Under the pieces are notes generated by a model, which worked only from the letters and a program-made list of their open reading frames with translations, searched no databases and had not been told where the DNA came from. Shown here one piece after another: positions 20,157-29,183 of a stretch of DNA of 64,000 nt (the first letter of the stretch is position 1; each line of letters begins with the position of its first letter). The DNA is taken from assembly GCA_016283155.1 (NCBI GenBank), contig JAEEMI010000010.1:1-64000 (forward strand), written 5' to 3'. A program made the translations under genes and the position numbers. Source of the DNA: Clostridia bacterium (GTDB lineage Bacteria > Bacillota > Clostridia > Christensenellales > UBA1242).

Positions 20157-20773
20157 AATTAATAATTGTAACAAAAAAAAATCTAGAGTTGGCTATCCAA
20201 ATTCAAAACCGCATTTTTGTTAATCAAAACAGATACGATGACGGAACAATTGATTTTCTGAAAGGTTTATCTGGTAAGCCAGATAAAGAATTTAATTTTG
20301 TCGAACATTATCTTGCTAAAGATGGTGATACAGTTGTTGGTTGTAGCGGTCTTTATTCCTATTACGACAATCCTAAAGAAGCTTGGTTATCTTGGTTCGG
20401 AGTTCTTCCTGAAGCACGCAAAAAAGGTTACGGTGAACAGATTTTAGCAGCGACTAAAGAACTCGCCAAACAAAAAGGTTTTACAACCTTACGTTTGTAT
20501 ACTTCTGGTAAGTTATACGCAAACGCCTGTAAACTCTATGAAAAAACTGGTTTTACCGGTGAAAACTACACGAAAGAATTACCATTAAATATAATGGGTC
20601 TTAAAGAAAGAATTTATTCCGTCAGTTTAACTGATAAACCCGTTACTCCGTGGAATAATAAACACTTACATATTTTCCGCCACGAATTATTTGATAGTAT
20701 TCTATTAACTGATAAGAAAAAACAACGTTTAAAAAACGAAATCTTGCAAAACGAAGATAATTTATCACGTTAA
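20153..20773 (+). CDS. GNAT-family N-acetyltransferase
   Basis: SWFGVLPEARKKGYGEQILAATKELAKQKG, ACKLYEKTGF. Confidence 0.85.
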   Translation: MELIIVTKKNLELAIQIQNRIFVNQNRYDDGTIDFLKGLSGKPDKEFNFVEHYLAKDGDTVVGCSGLYSYYDNPKEAWLSWFGVLPEARKKGYGEQILAATKELAKQKGFTTLRLYTSGKLYANACKLYEKTGFTGENYTKELPLNIMGLKERIYSVSLTDKPVTPWNNKHLHIFRHELFDSILLTDKKKQRLKNEILQNEDNLSR

Positions 20774-20781
20774 TACCTGAT

Positions 20782-21858
20782 TTAGTCAAAATTAGAATTC
20801 ATAATCACACCGCCGCCTAAAACGATGTCGCCGTTATATAACACCGCAGCTTGTCCCGGCGTAATCGCTCTTTGTGGTTGATCAAAAATAATTTTCACGC
20901 GGTCTGGTGCAAGCACCTCCACCATTGCCGGTTGTTCCTGTTGGTTATAACGAATTTTGACACTGCATTTAAATTTACTTTGTACCGGCACACCATTAAT
21001 CCAATGGAATTCAACCGCAGTAGCAGTATCACGTAATAATTCATCGCGGTCACACAAACAAACGGTATTTTTCGCTGGACAAATTGAACAGACATACAGC
21101 CGGCGGTCGGCAGAAATTGCCAAACCTTTACGTTGACCAATTGTATAATGAATAATGCCACGGTGTTGTCCTAACACATTACCATTTTTATCAACAAAGT
21201 CGCCTGCGGGATAAGTTTTACCAGTATGATGTTCAATTACTTGGGCATAATCACCATTTGGCACGAAACAAATATCTTGGCTTTCGTGTTTATTAGCATT
21301 CACAAAACCGTGTTCACGCGCAATTGCACGGACTTCAGTTTTCTTTAAATTTCCCAACGGAAACATCGTATGAGCTAATTGTTCCGCCGTTAAATGATAC
21401 AAAACATAACTTTGGTCTTTACTTAAATCCGCCGCTTTTTTCAGATAGTACTGATCACCAATTTTTTCGATGCGCGCGTAATGACCCGTAATAATATAAT
21501 CGCAACCCAAAATCTTAGCGCGTTCATAAAGTTTATCGAACTTCATATAGTGATTACAATCAATACACGGATTAGGTGTAATTCCGTGTTCATAACAATC
21601 AATAAATTTGTTTATGACTTTGGCGCGAAAATCTTCGGTAAAATTAAATACATAATAAGGAATCTGTAAACGGTTAGCCACGCTACGTGCATCTTCCACG
21701 TCATCCAAACTGCAACAAGTTTTTTCACGCGAAACGCCCGCATCTTGATTTTCGTAAAGTTTCATCGTGCAACCAATACAGTCAAAGCCCTGTTGTTTCA
21801 TAAGCAACGCGGACACACTGGAATCCACACCACCACTCATTGCAATTAAAGCTTTCAT
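20782..21858 (-). CDS. mnmA: tRNA-specific 2-thiouridylase
   Basis: MSGGVDSSVSALLM, TPNPCIDCN, GHYARI, KDQSYVLYHL, GQRKGL. Confidence 0.95.
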   Translation of the reverse strand: MKALIAMSGGVDSSVSALLMKQQGFDCIGCTMKLYENQDAGVSREKTCCSLDDVEDARSVANRLQIPYYVFNFTEDFRAKVINKFIDCYEHGITPNPCIDCNHYMKFDKLYERAKILGCDYIITGHYARIEKIGDQYYLKKAADLSKDQSYVLYHLTAEQLAHTMFPLGNLKKTEVRAIAREHGFVNANKHESQDICFVPNGDYAQVIEHHTGKTYPAGDFVDKNGNVLGQHRGIIHYTIGQRKGLAISADRRLYVCSICPAKNTVCLCDRDELLRDTATAVEFHWINGVPVQSKFKCSVKIRYNQQEQPAMVEVLAPDRVKIIFDQPQRAITPGQAAVLYNGDIVLGGGVIMNSNFD

Positions 21859-21882
21859 CTTGATGATTATATAATGCTTACG

Positions 21883-22140
21883 TTATTTTGTAAATAAAGC
21901 GCTACTTGTACCGGTTATTTTGACACTTTTAATATCCTGCAATTCAAAACGATGCGGTTGTGATTTACCAACCACTTCTTCCACAAACATATCGTATGGA
22001 CGCACCCACAATTTATTTTCACCGTACAAAGCACGATATACTACCATCTTTTCAGAAGTTTCCGAATGATAAGCGATGTCTTCAACTAAATAATAGTCAC
22101 CCTTAAAATGGCGATAAACACCTTTAACTTTCACTTCCAT
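21883..22140 (-). CDS. DUF1653-family protein
   Basis: GVYRHFKGDYYLVEDIAYHSET…MVVYRALYG…LWVRPYDMF. Confidence 0.8.
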   Translation of the reverse strand: MEVKVKGVYRHFKGDYYLVEDIAYHSETSEKMVVYRALYGENKLWVRPYDMFVEEVVGKSQPHRFELQDIKSVKITGTSSALFTK

Positions 22141-22232
22141 ACTTACAAAGTATCTTGTATTAAAAATTTCGTCAAGGCATCTTGCTTTTCGTTTTAGGAT
22201 ATGTTAGAATAACAACCTATCAAGGAACAATA

Positions 22233-22526
22233 ATGAAACGTACAAAATTAAACAAAACTATGATTAATCAAGAAAACACATTAAATGAAGACCAACTTGC
22301 CCGGGAAATTAACCGCAAAATCGTCCAATTGTGTCAATTAATTGACGTATTATCTTGCGAACAAGCCAAACAACTGATTGTTGAAATGGAACGACTAAAC
22401 TCACAAATGGATCCCAAAGCGAAAGAAACGCAACTTTTAAAACAAGCAATTAACGAATACAAAATGGGTGTCGTAAAATATTTTAAACTCGACCTTGGTC
22501 AAACCCCTGACTCAGAAAAGTGCTAA
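22233..22526 (+). CDS. Hypothetical protein (97 aa)
   Basis: ORF with AAGGA before ATG 22233 and a downstream terminator. Confidence 0.55.
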   Translation: MKRTKLNKTMINQENTLNEDQLAREINRKIVQLCQLIDVLSCEQAKQLIVEMERLNSQMDPKAKETQLLKQAINEYKMGVVKYFKLDLGQTPDSEKC

Positions 22527-22549
22527 AATCAATAATTAAATTATTAACA

Positions 22550-22578
22550 AAAATGACCCGGGGTGCGGGTCATTTTTT
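22550..22578 (+). terminator. Rho-independent terminator
   Basis: aaaatgacccg gggtg cgggtcatttttt. Confidence 0.75.
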
Positions 22579-22599
22579 GTGTTCGATTTAGTTTATGAT

Positions 22600-22689
22600 T
22601 GGCGGAGAGACTGGGGTTCGAACCCAGGCCACCTGTTACAGTGCTACTCCCTTAGCAGGGGAGCCCCTTAACCACTTGGGTATCTCTCC
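22600..22689 (-). tRNA. tRNA-Ser (anticodon GCT), CCA encoded
   Basis: Acceptor GGAGAGA/TCTCTCC, anticodon arm CTCCC-CTGCTAA-GGGAG, long variable arm. Confidence 0.95.
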
Positions 22690-22738
22690 AAACAAAATCA
22701 GTTTAGGGATTAAATCTGATTTTGTCAAGTTATGTTAT

Positions 22739-23506
22739 TTAACTCAAGAAAAATTTCTCAATGTCGTTAAATGCTAAATCAATTTCTTCAAACAAAGCGT
22801 GCGATGCATTATAATCAATATTTTTAATCTTGTGTTTTTGGCAAAATTCGTGATTGAACTTCGTATCAATGATAATATCCTTTTTACCAGATAAGACCAG
22901 TAATTTTGCTCCAACTTTGGTAATTATATCAGAGTGGAAAGATTTTAATTCTTCAATAAAATTAATTCCCAACTTAAAGTTTTTCGCACCAACCACCGCA
23001 TAACCGTTTTGTTTCATTACACCGCTATAATATGCATTAGCAATGTCCTTACCAAAAATATTGTTCGTATCTAAAAAGCCACTATTCAAAGGATCAAAAC
23101 CTGGGCTAATCATTGCGATATGTTGTGGCTTAATTTCTGGGTGTGTTTCCAAGCAACGACACAAAACAGTCGTTCCATACGAAAAAGTTAAGAAGTCATA
23201 TTGTACTGTTTTGACTTCACTGGCAAAAACCCGCGCCAATTCATCCACACTTTTACTTAGACAAACATCTTCGCTACGGCCTTCACTATCCCCGTGCCCC
23301 GAGAAATCAAACAAAATTACTTTATAGTTATTTTCACACAAATGTGCCGCAAATTTTTGAAAATAATCATCTTGCGGTGTACGTCCCTTACGACAACCAG
23401 TAATTCCGTGACAAAACACAATCGTTGATTTAATTGAACTTGGTTCGTAAACCTCAACAAAAATTTTTTCGTTTTCTTGGTTCAAAATGGTTTTCGTTTG
23501 AATCAT
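22739..23506 (-). CDS. Alpha/beta hydrolase
   Basis: VFCHGITGCRKG, DFSGHGDSEG, nucleophile elbow TFSYGTTV. Confidence 0.82.
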   Translation of the reverse strand: MIQTKTILNQENEKIFVEVYEPSSIKSTIVFCHGITGCRKGRTPQDDYFQKFAAHLCENNYKVILFDFSGHGDSEGRSEDVCLSKSVDELARVFASEVKTVQYDFLTFSYGTTVLCRCLETHPEIKPQHIAMISPGFDPLNSGFLDTNNIFGKDIANAYYSGVMKQNGYAVVGAKNFKLGINFIEELKSFHSDIITKVGAKLLVLSGKKDIIIDTKFNHEFCQKHKIKNIDYNASHALFEEIDLAFNDIEKFFLS

Positions 23507-23529
23507 TATACCTCCGATTAATTATCAAT

Positions 23530-25062
23530 TTACGCTCGTTGAATCATACTTGGGTTGAAATGTGGGTCAGCCGGAATACCCATCAAATCACAAATGGTTG
23601 CCGCCAAGTTGGTCAGCCCGTATGTTCCGTTTTCGGTGTTGGCTAATTTGAAATTTGGATTAGCGAACGGACAGATTGCGATTGGTACCAAATTGTTAGT
23701 ATGTGAAGTTTTGACTTTGCCTTTTTCATCAATCATTTCTTCCGCATTACCGTGGTCCGCCGTAATAATTAAATTAACTTTATTTTTTCGGCAAACATCG
23801 TACAAACGTCCCACACATTCGTCTACCGTTTGGCAAGCCACTACTGCCGCATCAAAATTACCACAATGTCCCACCATATCTGGATTTGGTAAATTACATT
23901 TTAAGAAATCAAATTTTCCGTTTTCAATGTTTTCAATCAATTTATCAGTAATTTCCACCGCCTTCATTTTTGGTGCCTTACTGTAAAGATTATTTAATTT
24001 ATCACTGGGAATTTCTAACCAAGTTTCCAGTTTCGGATCAATCGGTGCACTCTTGTTGCCGTTAAAGAAATAAGTCATATGTCCAAATTTTACAGTTTCT
24101 GTTACCGTATATTGACGGACACCGTGTGCACATAGCCAAGCTGTTAACGTGTTGTTAATCACTGGTGGTTCGCACAAATAATGTTCTGGTAAATTCATTT
24201 CGGCATCATATTGTAAAATACCCGCAAAATAGCAGTCTTTAATTAAGGCTTTTTGTTCCGCCGAAATGTAATCACCGTGATCAAACATTCGTGCCGTTTC
24301 AACCGCACGATCGCCACGGTAATTCAATAGTAAAATTGCTTCCCCGTTTTTAATCAACAAATCAGGGTTAATGATTGCCGGTGGGATTTGTTCATCAGAT
24401 AGATTTGGGTTGGCTTGGTAAAACTCGTCTAAGTGCGCACGCCAATTTTTGGCAAGTGGAGCTTTTCCTTCCACACAAACTTCAAATGCCTTAGTCAACA
24501 TTTCAGTTTGCGCTTGATAACGATCCATAAAGATTTGACCACGACCACCAATCACCGCTAAGTTTGGTACTTGTACCAAGAATTCAGCAGCCGAACGTGG
24601 ACTAACATCACGACCATCTGTAATGGCAATAACACTAAATGGCAAGTTTTGTTTTTCACATTGAGCAATCACTTTGAACAAGTGTTCAATGTTACTATGC
24701 ACACGACCATTACTACAAAGAATAATGATGTTCAATTTAGGATATGTGCTGATTTTTTGCCATACCGCAGATTCAAAAATTTTTCCCGTAGCAAAGGCAT
24801 CATTCAATAAGGATAACCCCTGCTTAATGGTAACACCTGCCCCCATTGCGTTATGACCGACTTCACTATTACCAGCATCTTTGGCACTGTCCAAACCAAC
24901 TTCGTTGCCACTGGCTTTAATTAAAGTAGTTAAATTTTCGTTACGTGCTTTGGTCAAGTTTTGCATACCAGCCGCGACCACGGCGTTACCTTCAACGCGT
25001 GGACTATAACCTAAGCCATCCATTACGCATAAAACTGTTTTTTGTACTGATTTATTTGTCAT
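23530..25062 (-). CDS. gpmI: 2,3-bisphosphoglycerate-independent phosphoglycerate mutase
   Basis: DAGNSEVGHNAMGAG, DGRDVSPRSA, NPDMVGHCG, ITADHGNAE. Confidence 0.95.
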   Translation of the reverse strand: MTNKSVQKTVLCVMDGLGYSPRVEGNAVVAAGMQNLTKARNENLTTLIKASGNEVGLDSAKDAGNSEVGHNAMGAGVTIKQGLSLLNDAFATGKIFESAVWQKISTYPKLNIIILCSNGRVHSNIEHLFKVIAQCEKQNLPFSVIAITDGRDVSPRSAAEFLVQVPNLAVIGGRGQIFMDRYQAQTEMLTKAFEVCVEGKAPLAKNWRAHLDEFYQANPNLSDEQIPPAIINPDLLIKNGEAILLLNYRGDRAVETARMFDHGDYISAEQKALIKDCYFAGILQYDAEMNLPEHYLCEPPVINNTLTAWLCAHGVRQYTVTETVKFGHMTYFFNGNKSAPIDPKLETWLEIPSDKLNNLYSKAPKMKAVEITDKLIENIENGKFDFLKCNLPNPDMVGHCGNFDAAVVACQTVDECVGRLYDVCRKNKVNLIITADHGNAEEMIDEKGKVKTSHTNNLVPIAICPFANPNFKLANTENGTYGLTNLAATICDLMGIPADPHFNPSMIQRA

Positions 25063-25798
25063 AATTAATCACCCCATAAAATGTATCAATATTTAAAGAC
25101 GAACCGACGAAGAAAATTCCGTCTAGTTCCGGTTGCGCCATATAACTTTTTACGTTAGCTGGCGTAATTTGTCCACCATAAAGAATTGGCAAACTGGCAT
25201 CCAAAGGATTACCTTTCAAATCGACCAAACACTTACGAATGTGCTTGATTACCATATTAACATAATCCGGTTTTGGCAAAATGCCACGTTGGACTACCCA
25301 AATCGGACGATAACAAACCACAATCTGGTTAATATTAGGAATGCCTACCAACGCACCTTGAATTTGACGCTTAATGACCTCCAATGTCAGATTGTTTTGG
25401 TTTTCAGACCAACTTTCGCCAACACACAAAACTGGTGTAATACCGTATTTTTGCAGTAGTTTAATTTTTTTGTTAACTACTTCGTCTAATTCAAAACTTT
25501 GACGCCAAATACTGTCACCAACGATACAATATTTCACACCATACTCTTTTAATAACTGGACACTTAATTCGCCCATCCGTCCGCCAAATTCAATTTCGCT
25601 GACGTCTTGCGCTCCTAACTGTAATGGTTTTGGCATTTTCAAACGCGCAATTTCATAATAGCACGCTGCCGGTGCTAAAATGACTTCGGTTTTGTTTTTC
25701 AACTCTAAACCACGTTGATAAACTTGCTGAAAGAATTCCAAAACTTCCTTCGGAGTCTTATTAGATTTCCAACAAGCAAAAAACATTGGTCTTCGCAT
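25052..25798 (-). CDS. Triosephosphate isomerase-like protein with substituted catalytic residues
   Basis: TIM family by colinear motifs, but VGDSIWRQ for GHSERR and CYRPIWVVQRG for AYEPVWAIGTG. Confidence 0.88.
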   Translation of the reverse strand: MRRPMFFACWKSNKTPKEVLEFFQQVYQRGLELKNKTEVILAPAACYYEIARLKMPKPLQLGAQDVSEIEFGGRMGELSVQLLKEYGVKYCIVGDSIWRQSFELDEVVNKKIKLLQKYGITPVLCVGESWSENQNNLTLEVIKRQIQGALVGIPNINQIVVCYRPIWVVQRGILPKPDYVNMVIKHIRKCLVDLKGNPLDASLPILYGGQITPANVKSYMAQPELDGIFFVGSSLNIDTFYGVINYDK

Positions 25799-25799
25799 T

Positions 25800-26852
25800 T
25801 TATTTTCCTCCTTTTTTCTGTAAACACGCAATGCCTGGCAAAGTCGTGCCTTCGACAAATTCTAAAGCCGCACCACCACCAGTCGATACGTGTGTAAATT
25901 TGAAATCTTTTACCGCAGCAGCAGTATCGCCACCACCAACAATACTGATTGCTTGGCTGTCGACAATAATTTGCGCAATTGCGCGCGTACCAGCGCCATT
26001 CTTGGCATCAACATCAAATTGACCCAAGGGACCATTCCAAAAGATTGTACGGCTGTTAGTTAAAATTGGTTGCCAAGTTGCGACTGTTGCCGCCGAAATA
26101 TCTAAGCCCTTATCAGCACTAACATAAATTTTCGCCCGACGTTTCACGCCATCATCTTCCCAATCTTGTGCTACACGTCCACCAACTAAAACATAATCCG
26201 CACGGTCCGCCAATTTACGCGCTAACGGTAATTTGTCACTAATTTTTTTACCACCTATAATTACTGTAAAAGGACGCTCCGGATTTTCGGTAATTTGGCT
26301 GAGATACTGAATTTCGCGTGCCATTAAGTATCCAGCATAACTAGGCAAATATGCTGCTACGCCAACTGTACTGGCGTGAGCACGGTGCGCTGCACCGAAA
26401 GCATCATTCACAAAGATTTCCCCCAAGTCTGCTAATTGTTTAGCAAAGGTAGGATCGTTTGATGTTTCTGCCGGTGTAAAGCGTGTATTTTCTAACAGCA
26501 ACACACTACCATTTGGCATCGCAGCAATTTGCTGTTGCACTTGTTCGCCCACAGTTTGCGACGCAAATTGAACTTTTACTTGAGGCAATAATACCCGCAA
26601 ATGTTCATAAACCGGACGTAACGAATATTGTGGTTCTGGTTTACCATCAGGTCGCCCAAAATGACTACACAGAATTACTTTAGCACCGCGTTCCAACAAA
26701 TAGTGTATGGTTGGTAAACTATCAACCATTCGTTTATCATCACTAATTTTACCGTCAACAGTTAACGGCACATTATAATCAACACGCACCAGAACACGTG
26801 TACCAACTTTAATCGGTGCATCTTCCACAGTTGCAATCGATATCGATTTCAT
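25800..26852 (-). CDS. pgk: Phosphoglycerate kinase, short form (350 aa)
   Basis: VDYNVPL, SHFGRPDG, VNDAFGAAHRAHAS, WNGPLG, STGGGAALEF. Confidence 0.93.
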   Translation of the reverse strand: MKSISIATVEDAPIKVGTRVLVRVDYNVPLTVDGKISDDKRMVDSLPTIHYLLERGAKVILCSHFGRPDGKPEPQYSLRPVYEHLRVLLPQVKVQFASQTVGEQVQQQIAAMPNGSVLLLENTRFTPAETSNDPTFAKQLADLGEIFVNDAFGAAHRAHASTVGVAAYLPSYAGYLMAREIQYLSQITENPERPFTVIIGGKKISDKLPLARKLADRADYVLVGGRVAQDWEDDGVKRRAKIYVSADKGLDISAATVATWQPILTNSRTIFWNGPLGQFDVDAKNGAGTRAIAQIIVDSQAISIVGGGDTAAAVKDFKFTHVSTGGGAALEFVEGTTLPGIACLQKKGGK

Positions 26853-26899
26853 CGTACCCTATTATAATACGCACACAACATCTTGCCAAATAAATTGGA

Positions 26900-27658
26900 C
26901 TACCCATTTTGACGTTTGGCCTGAATACGATAAACAATCCGTGCTACCCAACTGGTCGGCAACAAAGACATTCCAAAACGCGCTAAACGAATTTTAAAAC
27001 TCGGAATAATGTAAAACCGATGCAAATGTTTCACGACATAACGTACCATTTTAGTACAATCCGCACCGTTAAAATTAAACTTAACATAAGCCGTTTTGGC
27101 AAAATTAGTTGCGACTGGTCCCGGACATAAGACACTAATTTTAACCTTTGATTTGGTACGACGCAATTCTTCGCGAATTCCTTCTGATAACCGCACTACA
27201 TAGTTTTTGGTTGCATAATAGGTACTCATTAAAGGCCCTGGCATAAATCCAGCAATTGACCCAACATTTAAAATTTGACCGTGGTCACGGGTTTGCATTG
27301 AAACCAAATATAATTTGGTTAACGTATGTAACGCCACAACATTGGTCTGAATCATTGCCAAATCTTTTTCCAACGGATCGTCAACAAAAGCACCGCAACT
27401 GCCAAAACCAGCGTTGTTAATTAATAAATCAACATCTGGGTGTAACGCGTGTAACTGTCGACAGTTTGCGACCTCGTTCAAATCTAAACTAACAGTCGTT
27501 ATTTTTACATTAGGATATGTAACATTAATGGTTTGTTGCAAGGCCGTCAAACGCGTTTGGTCCCGTCCCACCAAAACCATTTGGTCAAATTGTCCCGCCA
27601 ACTGTTTGGCTAATTCGCTGCCAATCCCTGACGATGCTCCCGTAATTAATGCTTTCAT
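26900..27658 (-). CDS. Short-chain dehydrogenase/reductase
   Basis: TGASSGIGSELA, NNAGFG, YYATKNYV. Confidence 0.9.
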   Translation of the reverse strand: MKALITGASSGIGSELAKQLAGQFDQMVLVGRDQTRLTALQQTINVTYPNVKITTVSLDLNEVANCRQLHALHPDVDLLINNAGFGSCGAFVDDPLEKDLAMIQTNVVALHTLTKLYLVSMQTRDHGQILNVGSIAGFMPGPLMSTYYATKNYVVRLSEGIREELRRTKSKVKISVLCPGPVATNFAKTAYVKFNFNGADCTKMVRYVVKHLHRFYIIPSFKIRLARFGMSLLPTSWVARIVYRIQAKRQNG

Positions 27659-27714
27659 CCCTAACAGATTGCCATATAGCTAATAAATTGTCGATTAAAT
27701 TACTAGCCAATTAA

Positions 27715-28749
27715 TCAAATTTTTTCGTTACCACTATTGGTTTTATCATCAAGTGATGACTGATCAATTACTGACGCATCGGTATTAATTGCGCAAGTAG
27801 TTTTTTTTCCGTGCGTACGTTGAAATAACAAAAGAGAATCTTTTAATTCATCGATATGTAATTGCATTACGATATTATTATACGGACTGTTTTCTGCTTT
27901 CTGAATACGTTCAGCCAATGTTTTAGCACACTTTATCGCTTCACTTTCACGAGTTTTTTCGACTGCCTCGCGTGCGTTAGCAAAACCATACGTCTGATTT
28001 TCTTTAGAAACGTTAGTACAATCTGCCAACGCTCTTAAAGTTTTCTCTTCATTCTTTTCATTAATATGTGAATAAACTAAACCAGGTTGATTCGGGTTGT
28101 CAGTTCGTTTATAAATTTCTAAGAAATCATATTTACCAGATTCTTCAATATATTGGATGGTGCTTGGTAAACCTTCAATTGCAGCATCGTGGTCAACTTT
28201 TGCAACATGGCGACAGAAGTGTAATGTGGCTAACTGGGCTAAACAACGTTCAATTTGAGACATTTTACTTTCAAAATAAGGGACAGCAAAAGCACGAACA
28301 CCGACCGTATAGCCAGCATTAATAAATTTTGTCATTGCATCATCCACCACACGATTATTCTTTAAAGTTTGATGCAATATAATATTGTATTTATGTTCTC
28401 GGAAATAATCGATTACAGTTGATGTCACACCTAAACCTAATTGGTCAGTTGCACTAACATAATAATCAGGATAACGATCTTTAATTTCATTAGCTTTCGG
28501 ATGGAAGCTACGGAAAAAGTCATTATCAATTTCAATAAATTCACGATTTGCTGAAATCTGTTCAGTATAGTGAATTAATGATGTTTTTCCTGAACCAGAC
28601 TGTCCACCAACCACAATCGCAATTGGTTGTTCATCTGGTAAAACATCGGCTGCCATTACTTTAATAATGCTTTGAGTAATGCTTTGAATTTTTTCTGGTG
28701 TTAAAGCATAAATTTTTTTAATTTCCTCGGCATCATAAATTTTATCCAT
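27715..28749 (-). CDS. Zeta-toxin-like kinase
   Basis: VVGGQSGSGKTSLI Walker A, EIDNDFFRSFHP. Confidence 0.82.
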   Translation of the reverse strand: MDKIYDAEEIKKIYALTPEKIQSITQSIIKVMAADVLPDEQPIAIVVGGQSGSGKTSLIHYTEQISANREFIEIDNDFFRSFHPKANEIKDRYPDYYVSATDQLGLGVTSTVIDYFREHKYNIILHQTLKNNRVVDDAMTKFINAGYTVGVRAFAVPYFESKMSQIERCLAQLATLHFCRHVAKVDHDAAIEGLPSTIQYIEESGKYDFLEIYKRTDNPNQPGLVYSHINEKNEEKTLRALADCTNVSKENQTYGFANAREAVEKTRESEAIKCAKTLAERIQKAENSPYNNIVMQLHIDELKDSLLLFQRTHGKKTTCAINTDASVIDQSSLDDKTNSGNEKI

Positions 28750-28752
28750 TAT

Positions 28753-28989
28753 TTAATTACCTTCCCTTTTACTGCTGGCAATTGGACCATAAACTTTAAT
28801 AATTCTATCAACTGCTGCCATATCATTGTGTTTCATTGCCTTCTCATCAGCTAAAATTTGCATTAATTCTTGATTATTACGGTCATAACCGTTTTTACCA
28901 TAACGTCCAATCATAAAATTCATAATCTCACGCGCTAGTTCAATTTTTGTGTTTGGACTCATTTCAATTTTTTGATTTCGATTATTCAT
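28753..28989 (-). CDS. Small protein (78 aa) upstream of zeta-like kinase; candidate antitoxin
   Basis: ORF 3 nt upstream of kinase; ATG 28989 with GAGGTGA SD. Confidence 0.55.
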   Translation of the reverse strand: MNNRNQKIEMSPNTKIELAREIMNFMIGRYGKNGYDRNNQELMQILADEKAMKHNDMAAVDRIIKVYGPIASSKREGN

Positions 28990-29183
28990 TTGTGTCACCT
29001 CAGTAGCATAACACAACCACATATCAATTTTCAACCACTTTCCATAAATTATAAACATATGTCAAGAACACTCGACATATATTACGCCATTGCCATGGGT
29101 AAGATTAGTTCTATTTAGCATAAATATTAGATTAGAGTTTTGCTTTAAAGCAAAAATCGATTATAATAACCAGAGGGAGAAAG

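Noticed and set aside
22595-22777. + strand ORF MIGGETGVRTQATCYSATPLAGEPLNHLGI…
   Set aside because: Antisense translation of tRNA-Ser(GCT); spurious
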